Positions 55,406 through 64,000 of a DNA stretch of 64,000 nucleotides are shown piece by piece. The notes below the pieces were generated by a model, which was not told the origin of the DNA, ran no database searches, and worked only from the letters and a program-made list of their open reading frames with translations. The stretch comes from Sparus aurata (Eukaryota; Chordata; Actinopteri; Spariformes; Sparidae): positions 7,591,793-7,655,792 of the forward strand of contig NC_044189.1 of the NCBI RefSeq assembly GCF_900880675.1, written 5' to 3'. Made by a program: the position numbers and the translations under genes. Position 1 is the stretch's first letter. Every line of letters starts with the position of its first letter.

Positions 55406-58400
55406 GTAAGAGATTTTGATTTTGAATTTTCACGTTTCTAAGCTCGAAAAGAAAAGAACAAGGCGTTTCAAAGAAAGGTTCTTTGAGTGGAAGTGTTGTT
55501 TAATCCAGACTACAACCACATGCTCTAAACCGTGGTTTGTTTGCTCCTGTGTGGCTCATGTAGAAGAGACAGTGGTGTGAAAGCCACAAGTGAAGAATTA
55601 GCTCTGTCCTGCTGCACTGTCGGCCAACACCCCTCTGATAAAAAGGGAAAGCAAACATTCCTCACAGATTACCTTTGACCGCACTTGTGAAAATAACGTT
55701 TTGCACAAAGTAGGCTTTACAAGCTGTGTGACAAGTCTGAACACGGTGTCTACATCATCCGGCTCTTGTCACACATAATGACGATCATATATTTCCACAA
55801 GTGCTGAAACTATTGTGCAACTCTAACACAATACTCCATCACCTCATTCATTCCAGCTTTTGGTTGCACTTTCTTATAACCGCAATTAATAAAAGGTACA
55901 TTTATATTTGATCAAGATTTCTTTCACTGTTAACAAACATTCATTAAGTCAGCTGCTAGCCAAACAACCAGCTACTTTATTTACTGATTCTAATGTGATG
56001 GTTTTGATTATCAAGTTGTGATTGGCGATGTGAATGTGTGCACATGCTTCTGCTGAGTAGAGAGCGGAGAGTTTTATACAGTGTTTGACAAATATCAGCA
56101 AAGTAATTGGTGACAAGGCTCGTTAAGATTAGAGATAAGGCATTGATTACACAGAGTTGACATCCTCTCCGAAAGCTCTTAAAGGTGATGGGTCAAACAT
56201 ATTATTTCCTCAGTTTTCCTGCGATAACAAGTGAAATTTTGTCAAGATCAAGAGTTGGTTGTGTCATTATCACGCACTCACACATGTTGTGTTCCTGTTT
56301 CTTGTGGGTCTAATGAAAACAATGTCTTTATCTCGGAGAAACAAACGTTTGTTATTCCTTGATAACAGCATAAATGACTCCTAATCTCGAGAAAACAAAT
56401 AAGATGTGTTAATGATGGAATAGTGGCAATGCAAAGTGCTAGTGGCTACCAAATTTTACAAAGATCTTCTCCCTCTGGACCTCCTGGTTACCGTTATCCC
56501 TGGCTGACAACCACATATCTCTGTGGACAGCCCTGTTAAACGATGGTAAAGGTTTAAAAAACATTAGCTGTGACTTAAATCAACCAATTAACTGCACCAT
56601 TTATTGATGACGGTTGTTACAAAGTTTTACTCAGTTTTTTACTGCTGAGATTGTGTCAAGAATGCACCCCAGCGTTAAACACGCCGGCCCCAGCGACGGT
56701 GTGGTGGGCCGTGCGTACTGTAACGTAGCCAAAAGGCGAGAACAGGTGATTTACATTGTGGTGTAAATCTTGTTCTCCAACTTGTTTTGCTTCGGGGCAC
56801 AAAGGCAGCAGTTTCACTTGGTCGTCAGCTGTTCATTCTGAACATTCAGACAGATTCTTGGCGAGCAAATAATCAAGTCTGACAAGCTGGCGTGAAGCTA
56901 ATTTTCAATGAGAAGATTTCAATGTCTTCAGTAAATCAATGTCAGTGTACCAGATTTACTTAAACGTGAAAACACTTATGTAACTCAGTCTTCTCATGAT
57001 CCATTAAGTAACGGTGATGTCGTTAAAGCTGTGACGCACAGGCGATTAACTGATTTGTTGATGGACAGGAAATTGATCCTTAATTATTTTGACAAGACGA
57101 CACTATTTCCTTGTTTAAGGAACAAGGAACAACTGTTTAACATGACAGTAAATGATATATCTTTGGATTTTGGACTGTTGGTTGGATAGCATGAGATATC
57201 TGAAGTCGTCACCACATGTATAAAGATATATGAGCACTTTGTCTGATGTTTTATCAACAACCATAAAAAATATAATCGGCAGATTAATCACATAGCCCTA
57301 ATTAGAATTTCAGTTGATAGCTTTCAAACAGATAACTAAGTGCAATGCAATCCAATATGACTGTTAGGTCATAAAGTTTAGTATAATTAGGGGGCTGATA
57401 CCAGTTATTATTAATCAAGGAGACTGATAACCAATATCTGGGGATACATTTGCAATAAAAGTGAAAATCATTTACTCAACTACTGTACTTTTGAAGTACT
57501 TGTAGTTTCCTTGATTATTTCCATTTCCTACTACTTAATGCTTCCCCCTCACGACATGTTGTAGACAAATATTGCATTAAACTACATGTATTTGATGACT
57601 TAAATTGTCTGTTAGTTTGCTGATTAAGTTCACCCCAAAAATCATAATCCAGTCATTATCTACTCACCCTCAAGCTGATGAAGGTGTCGTTTGGTAGTCC
57701 ACAAACTATTTCTGGAGCTTTAAAGCAAAACAGAGTTACAGCATTCTCGTAATCAATTGAAGTAGATGGGGACTTGTTTTACGTTTAAAAAACATTCAAA
57801 AGAACGACATTAAATGGCTTCATACTGCTTGTCCAGCGTAATCCAAGTCTCCGGAAGCCCTGAGATCCCAAATTAATTTGAAAAGATGTTATTTACACCC
57901 TGAACATGCAGATGAGCTCATGCGCCCACTACGGTGAAGATTCAGCTTGACACAGGGTGCAAATAACATCTTTTCAAAGCGATCTCAGGGCTTCATGGGA
58001 CTTGGATTACACCGGAGGAGTTGTATGGAGTTTTTAAATGTTATGTTTTTGTTTGCTTTTTATTTCATTTTGTCTATAATGGCTATAATTCACAACATGT
58101 ATCCTATCAGATAGTGTTGTGGGCAGAACACTGAGTGATGACTGTAGACAGAAATTGGCAGCTGCATCAGAGCCAAAGTAGTGCAATTGGACAAATTCTC
58201 TGAACAAAACACACAATATGGGAAAAATCCTGAATACCACATGAAGTGTCTATAATGTTGCTATACTGGCCTGCATTAGAGTCAGAGGTGGTTCTTATCT
58301 TCTTCCTCCCTTATATACCATGTAGATGGGAGGGACGTCAGAGATTAGTTTCCTAGCACTGAGTCTCCTTCAGGGTAAAATGAATTTGACTAAGTACTGT

Positions 58401-60410
58401 CTGCAGCCTGAGAACAGGAAACAGAGAAGCTACCGTTTGCTAACACTCTGGTAACTCCTCAACTTTAAACAGATCATGCATTAGCCTTTTTACGAGATGA
58501 TAAGCAAATCCAACAGTGCAATAAATGTAAATTGCATCGTCTTTAATAACATTTACAAAGCGGGTGTCAGTCTCAAACAGCAAACTCAGCAGTTGGTGAC
58601 AGAGATACTGCTGCACCGCCTGACTGCTGCTGTTGTTCAAACATAAAGGCTTCAGTCACCTTACATGAGAAGAAGTGTGTGTCACTTGGCCTGTAGCTGC
58701 TCATAACCACGTTGTTGTAATTGCAACATCGTGACCTCACTGTCTTTGCATTGCAAGTTGTTAAAAAACAGCACACACCTTTAGCCCACTCAGATTAGTG
58801 AGCATGTATTTTTAACTACATTGTACTTACATGTTATTGTGAAAAAATGCTTGTATGGCAGCTGGTGATTTATTACATCACCACTGCAGCATATAGAAAT
58901 AATCACGTACAGAACAGAGCCTTGTCTGTGTTCCTGAATCACTCCACACCCATTTTTCTGAGCGTGATTATATTCACTGCTCCCCAGTAGCAGCATTACG
59001 TCATCCATCACATAAAACACAGGCACCAGCCTATCAACACAAGGGGTGGAAAAAACTTCAGGTTTATAGAAAGCAGTGTTCTCCTTACCGGTTACTTTTA
59101 TGTGGTCGCTTTTACAGTACTGGCTGTTCAAACTTGAATGTTATGGGGATTTTTGTTAGTCTCATTCAATACTGTATCTTCAAACTTTCTTCTGATTTCA
59201 ACCTATTTTATTCATAGGATCCAAATCAGATAAACTTGTTAAGAAAATGCATAAAGACACTACAGCTAAATTTTGCATTGATCTCTCAGCTGCTGATTCA
59301 ACCTGCTCAGTCGGCCAAGAAGCCGGGTCGGCCTGGTGTGTCAGAGTCCTGAAGGGGATGTTAGTGGTGTCTTTCAGCTCTGGTTCACTTGCACTCCTCT
59401 TTCAATCAGCCGAGAAGGGAATGAAATACAGATATATTTTCATTACAAAGGATGATAATTGATAATGGCCCTTTGGCACTCATTCAGCAGATACTTTTTG
59501 TAATCAATGGCATCATCAATGGCTGATGACTCTGCTAAAGTTAGAATAGCACGATAAGGCTAACAAAATTATGAAACTGGTTCAAAGTCTAGGCAACGAT
59601 GGGAAGTGGAGGGGTGTGGTATTAGAAGCAGAATGGATGTTCTGGGACACATGTGACCAGCAAATATCTTGACTGACAGCCCCAGAGCCCTTAATGCATG
59701 AGAGGAGTGACTGACAGGATAGTATGAGAAATGAACTACAGGTCTAAACATGAGAAAGAACACTCTGACTGAACATCTGCTAGAACTTCATTCACACCAT
59801 TTCAGCTGCATCAGTCAGCTCTTTCAAGCTGTGAGACCCCCAACTGTACACTACCTGCTCTGGACTAAACAGCAGACTGACAAAGTTATTGACTGGCTGG
59901 GTCTGAGAATAGGATTAAGAATGGCATACTGTTTGTGTTTCCATGCCAGTTGTTACAACACTCAGTATCTGGCTGTTCCAGTTTTGAAGCATTACATTGT
60001 TTCGTGCCAAAGCAAATAAATGATGATGTTTCAAAAACTCGTCCATGAACTGGCAGAGAGTTCATTTCTAATCTTAATAGGGACAACATGAAATGAAAAG
60101 AAACATTTAGCTTAAATTATAATATCGTATACATTTGTATCTATATGCACCATGTACTGATGCATAAATGTTGTATGAAAAAAGGACTATTATCACTTGG
60201 ACTGTGCATTAAAAATATATTTGCATTAAGGTGCTTAAATCCTAACAGGGATGTGAACAAAGGCCTCAATTGAAATGTAATTCCATTTCCTCTAAACTAC
60301 TTTTTTTATACTGAATCAAAAATATTAAAAGCTGCGCAAAAGGAAGCATGTCTTTTTAAACTGGAAACAACGACATAATACAACACACTTTGCTTGCCTT
60401 ATCTCCACAG
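55406..60410. other. Probable long 5' intron of the epiplakin gene
   Basis: No coding exon recognised. It contains a further TTAAG(TTCACCCC)-type MITE copy at 57623-58070. A 71-codon ORF at 59247-59462 has no supporting splice context. Confidence 0.4.
57623..58070 (+). mobile_element. Diverged TTAAAGGA-family MITE copy
   Basis: TTAAGTTCACCCCAAAAATC at the left, then GTAGATGGGGACTTGTTTTA and CTGCTTGTCCAGCGTAATCC as in the copies at 42373 and 49224. It contains an internal inverted segment (AAGCCCTGAGATCCCAAATT versus GCGATCTCAGGGCTTC). The right end is degraded. Confidence 0.65.
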
Positions 60411-60488
60411 GAACAGTGTTTCAAAGCACCGGGACTCTGACCATAAAATCCAGGGTACCTTTGGTCTTTATCCCCCTTATCCTGGACG
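60411..60488 (+). other. Possible second non-coding exon of the epiplakin gene
   Basis: Acceptor CTTATCTCCACAG and donor GGACG|GTGAGA bound 78 nt, 430 bp before the coding exon. Only splice-site quality and position support it. Confidence 0.25.
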
Positions 60489-60930
60489 GTGAGAAGCATC
60501 TGAATACCTGAGGCCACCGATCGACTCTGACAGAAGCTAAAAGGTTTGATATAAAGAAGATGCACCATGTACTGCAAAACTGCATTTTACTCGAAAACGT
60601 GAACACCATATTAGTCTTGGCCAAAAATAAATTTAGACTTTCGCCTCTTCTAAAGACTAGAAATAACGGTACAAAATGCACATACTTTGCCAAACAAGAC
60701 AATACAGTAGAGTGGTAACTGAGTGCATTTCTCAAATTTCACATTATGTGCAGCTAGCGGAAGGTAAGATTGTAAGACGCTGCATAAAATTTCAACAAAA
60801 TGCACAATTTCTCAATAAGACAACACATTTTGTGGTGGACATGTAGATATAATTCATTTAAAGACAATGCATGTAATATCTATACCAATTTAAGCTAATG
60901 TTTCTGTGTCACACAGCTCTTTAGGCCAAG

Positions 60931-63900
60931 ATGGGTCAAGGGGTGGAGCAGAATGGCCACACAGAAGTCCACAAACCTGTGGCTGGCATATTTCTGGAGA
61001 AGACGAAGGAAAAGATAACGATATACCAAGCCATGAAAAAACGTCTCGTTAAGCCAGGAACAGCATTAGCAATGCTTGAGGCGCAAGCAGCCACAGTGGG
61101 CATCATAGACCCGATAAACAATCGAATACTTCCTGTTGCAGATGCTGTTAAAGAGGGAATAGTTGGACCAGAGATGAAAGAGAAACTCCTCACTGCAGAG
61201 AAAGCTGTCAGAGGCTATGTAGACCCCTACACCAACCAAATGATATCTGTATTCCAAGCTATGCAGAAAGAGTTAGTTCCAAGAGATTACGGGTTGAGGC
61301 TGCTTGAGGCACAGATAGCCACACAAGGCCTGTTTGATCCTGTGGAGAAGACAAGTGTCTCAATTGAAGCTGCGATTCAAAAGGGCTACTATGAAAAAGG
61401 TTTGCTCGATAACAAGATGTCAGAGCTCAGAGTGTTCTACAATCCAAGCTCACAAGAAAATCTCACCTACCAAAACCTCCTTGAGAAATGCACTGTGGAG
61501 CCTGACACAGGCCTGCTGCTCCTTCCTGTTTGCGTCACCTTTAAAGGTCTGCGAAGAGGTGTTTCCTCCACTGAACTCTTTGAATCAAAGATCATTGACA
61601 AAGAAACGTATGATGATCTACAGAAGGGAAAAACCACAACACAGGATGTGATGTTGATGGAAACAGTGAAAGAATACCTTGAGGGAAAAGGCAGTATTGC
61701 AGGCATTGCTGTACTTTCGTCAAATCAGAGGATGAGCGTTTATGCAGCCATGAAGCGAGGCATACTGATGCCTGGAACAGCTCTAGTTCTATTGGAGGCA
61801 CAAGCTGCGACTGGGTTCATGATCGATCCTGTTGAAAATAAAAAGTTCTCTGTGGATGAAGCCATCAAGCACAAACTTTTTGGCCCAGAATATCATGCAA
61901 AATTGCTTTCTGCTGAGCGGGCAGTCACTGGATATAAAGACCCATACACAGGTGAAACTATATCCCTGTTTCAAGCACTGTCAAAAGACCTCATTGTCAA
62001 GGAACATGGGATCCGCCTACTTGAGGCGCAAATCGCTACAGGTGGAATAATAGACCCAATCAACAGTCACAGACTCCCAACAGAAGTGGCCTTCAAGAGA
62101 GGCTATTTTGATGAAAAACTTAACACAATACTTGAGGATTCAGGGGATGACACAAAAGGATTTTTTGATCCAAACACAGAAGAGAATCTGACATATCTTC
62201 AGCTGATGGAAAGGTGCGTCACAGATCCCATCACTGGACTGTGCCTCCTGCCTCTCCTTGAGAAGTCAGACAGGCTGAATTTTAACTTCATTGATCACCA
62301 AACTAAAACGGCCTTCAAAAAGGAGATGGTGAAAGTGACATGTGGAAAGTACATGGGAATGACGGTATCTCTGTGGGAACTCCTCATGTCAGAATACTTC
62401 GACGAGCATCAGAGGACAGACATCATTCAAAAATACAGAGAAGGGAAGCTCAATATCAAGATAATCATCACAATGGTTCTGGAAGTCATAGAAAAGACTG
62501 TGAAAACAACAAATGTTGTTTTTGAAGGCATCAGAGAAACTGTCACAGGCAAACAGCTAGTGGATGCAGATATCATCAGTAAGGAGGTTCTGGAGAATCT
62601 GGAAAAGGGAAAAATTTCAGTGAAGGAAGTGATTGAAGATGAAAATATAAATGTGTACCTACAGGGCAAAGACAGCATTGCAGGTATCCTGCTGCCTGAC
62701 TCTCAAATCATGACCATTTACCAGGCAAAACAAAAAGGAAAGCTGATGCCAGGAACTGCTCTGATTCTACTGGAGGCACAGGCAGCAACAGGGTTCATCA
62801 TTGACCCGATTGGTAACAGAAAGTTTTCAGTGGATGATGCTGTCAAAGCAAAGATTGTGGGGCCTGATGTCTGTCAAAAACTGCGCTCAGCAGAGAAAGC
62901 TGTGACTGGGTACAAAGATCCATATAGCGGTAAAACAATCTCTTTGTTCCAAGCCATGCAAAAAGATCTCATCGTAAAAGACCATGGAATTCGACTTCTG
63001 GAGGCACAAATTGCCACTGGTGGGATCATTGACCCAGTGAACAGCCATCGCATTCCTGTCCATGTCGCCTATAAGAAGGAATACTTTAATGAGGAAATGA
63101 ATCAGATCCTGAATGATCCAAGTGATGACACCAAAGGATTCTTTGACCCCAACAACAACGAGAACCTGACATACTTGCAACTCATGGAGAGATGTGTCAC
63201 AGATCCCAGTACAGGTCTGTGCCTCTTGCCACTCAAAAGCAAAGGCAAGAAAATAAACATTGATGATAATATGAGAGAAGTGTTCAAAACAACAACAGTT
63301 ACTGTGAAGTATGGCAGGTTCAAGGGCAAGCACACAACGCTGTGGGATATCATCAATTCAGAGTATCTGTCTGAGGATAAAAGACAGGAGTTCTTCAAGC
63401 TCTTCAAGTCAAGGAAAATCACCATCGAGCAACTCATTGTCACCATCACAGAAATCATTGAGAGCAAAGAAATAAAAAAACAAGCAGGGCTGAACTTTGA
63501 AGGTCTCAGAGGAAATATCTCAGTTGTGGACTTGTTGGAGCTAGAAATTGTAGATGAAAAAACATACAGCAGCTTGGTCGAAGGACAGATGACAAGCAGT
63601 GATGTGATGAAAATGGACAATGTGAGAGCCTACCTACAAGGAAAAAGTTGTGTGGCGGGGGTGATACTGCAACCCTCCAATCAGAAGCTGAGCATCTATG
63701 AGGCACAGAGAATTGGCATTCTCACACCTGGGACTGCCCTTTGCCTCCTTGAAGCACAAGCAGCCACAGGGTTCATTGTTGATCCTCTGAAAAACAAAAA
63801 ACTCACAGTGGAACAAGCTCTCAAAGAAAAGGCCATCTGTCCCAAGATGTTTGAAAAGCTCTTGTCTGCGGAGAGGGCCGTCACTGGATACAGAGATCCA

Positions 63901-64000
63901 TACACTGATCAAAAGATCTCACTTTTCCAAGCCTTGAAAAAGGATTTAATTGTCAAGCAGCATGGCATCCGTTTACTTGAGGCCCAGATTGCTACAGGTG
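60931..64000 (+). CDS. eppk1: Epiplakin, 5' part of giant plectin-repeat exon (runs off window)
   Basis: The acceptor CACACAG ends at 60916 and the ATG (CCAAGATGG) at 60931 opens a frame that stays open for 1,023 codons to the window edge. The N-terminus MGQGVEQNGHTEVHKPVAGI leads straight into plectin repeat domains, with no actin-binding, plakin or rod domain. That architecture is epiplakin's. Each module has MPGTALVLLEAQAATGF, AERAVTGYKDPYTGETISLF, HGIRLLEAQIATGGIIDP and FFDPNTEENLTYLQLMERC motifs. The MPGTAL-type motif recurs at 61768, 62746 and 63724, exactly 978 bp (326 codons) apart, and first at 61051. The first linker is about 87 codons shorter. Epiplakin binds keratin and vimentin filaments in epithelia. 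Minus-strand ORFs opposite are shadows of this frame. Confidence 0.93.
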   Translation, partial: MGQGVEQNGHTEVHKPVAGIFLEKTKEKITIYQAMKKRLVKPGTALAMLEAQAATVGIIDPINNRILPVADAVKEGIVGPEMKEKLLTAEKAVRGYVDPYTNQMISVFQAMQKELVPRDYGLRLLEAQIATQGLFDPVEKTSVSIEAAIQKGYYEKGLLDNKMSELRVFYNPSSQENLTYQNLLEKCTVEPDTGLLLLPVCVTFKGLRRGVSSTELFESKIIDKETYDDLQKGKTTTQDVMLMETVKEYLEGKGSIAGIAVLSSNQRMSVYAAMKRGILMPGTALVLLEAQAATGFMIDPVENKKFSVDEAIKHKLFGPEYHAKLLSAERAVTGYKDPYTGETISLFQALSKDLIVKEHGIRLLEAQIATGGIIDPINSHRLPTEVAFKRGYFDEKLNTILEDSGDDTKGFFDPNTEENLTYLQLMERCVTDPITGLCLLPLLEKSDRLNFNFIDHQTKTAFKKEMVKVTCGKYMGMTVSLWELLMSEYFDEHQRTDIIQKYREGKLNIKIIITMVLEVIEKTVKTTNVVFEGIRETVTGKQLVDADIISKEVLENLEKGKISVKEVIEDENINVYLQGKDSIAGILLPDSQIMTIYQAKQKGKLMPGTALILLEAQAATGFIIDPIGNRKFSVDDAVKAKIVGPDVCQKLRSAEKAVTGYKDPYSGKTISLFQAMQKDLIVKDHGIRLLEAQIATGGIIDPVNSHRIPVHVAYKKEYFNEEMNQILNDPSDDTKGFFDPNNNENLTYLQLMERCVTDPSTGLCLLPLKSKGKKINIDDNMREVFKTTTVTVKYGRFKGKHTTLWDIINSEYLSEDKRQEFFKLFKSRKITIEQLIVTITEIIESKEIKKQAGLNFEGLRGNISVVDLLELEIVDEKTYSSLVEGQMTSSDVMKMDNVRAYLQGKSCVAGVILQPSNQKLSIYEAQRIGILTPGTALCLLEAQAATGFIVDPLKNKKLTVEQALKEKAICPKMFEKLLSAERAVTGYRDPYTDQKISLFQALKKDLIVKQHGIRLLEAQIATG

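Noticed and set aside
60936..63912. Many minus-strand ORFs of 60-172 codons near the window end
   Set aside because: All are opposite the open epiplakin frame and reflect its repeated codon pattern.

Overview
The window is vertebrate nuclear DNA, most likely from a percomorph teleost. The evidence is multi-exon genes with GT-AG introns, AATAAA signals, a Rex3/RTE-type LINE ending in GATG repeats, tRNA-derived SINEs, many TTAA-flanked miniature inverted-repeat elements, and a DM-domain gene, ZMYM4 and an epiplakin all on one strand. The species cannot be named from sequence alone.

Layout, with every gene read on the + strand. (1) 1-7600: tentative last exons of an unrecognised gene (3504-3552 and 7477-7587). 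Their intron holds an almost full-length but frameshifted RTE LINE with a perfect 9-bp target duplication. (2) 9294-12607: a two-exon gene for an unrecognised 283-residue protein with poly-Gly, a poly-Pro run and an acidic C-terminus. (3) 12740-18380: repeat-rich DNA with a compound pyrimidine microsatellite, a possible solo LTR, a small basic ORF built of exact 23-residue repeats (STPR-like), and a long-armed MITE carrying a SINE. (4) 18635-36145: a complete 27-exon zmym4 gene (1,555 codons plus stop). Its introns hold a THAP-encoding TTAA element, a truncated pogo-type transposon, another MITE and a CA microsatellite 8 nt from a splice donor. (5) 38616-41462: a three-exon DM-domain (dmrt) gene with a divergent DM domain and a TIR element in intron 1. 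(6) 41.5-60.9 kb: mostly non-coding, with dispersed repeats, a 322-bp tandem duplication, a Tc1 remnant and possible 5' untranslated exons of the next gene. (7) 60931-64000: the start of a giant single-exon epiplakin-type coding region that runs off the window.

The genes do not look like one functional unit. ZMYM4 is a nuclear zinc-finger protein of chromatin complexes, the dmrt gene encodes a transcription factor of a family often used in gonad development, and epiplakin is a cytolinker of epithelial intermediate filaments. The most unusual material is the STPR-like ORF, the internally deleted THAP element with its two inward-facing gene fragments, the divergent DM domain, and the unrecognised gene at 9294-12607.
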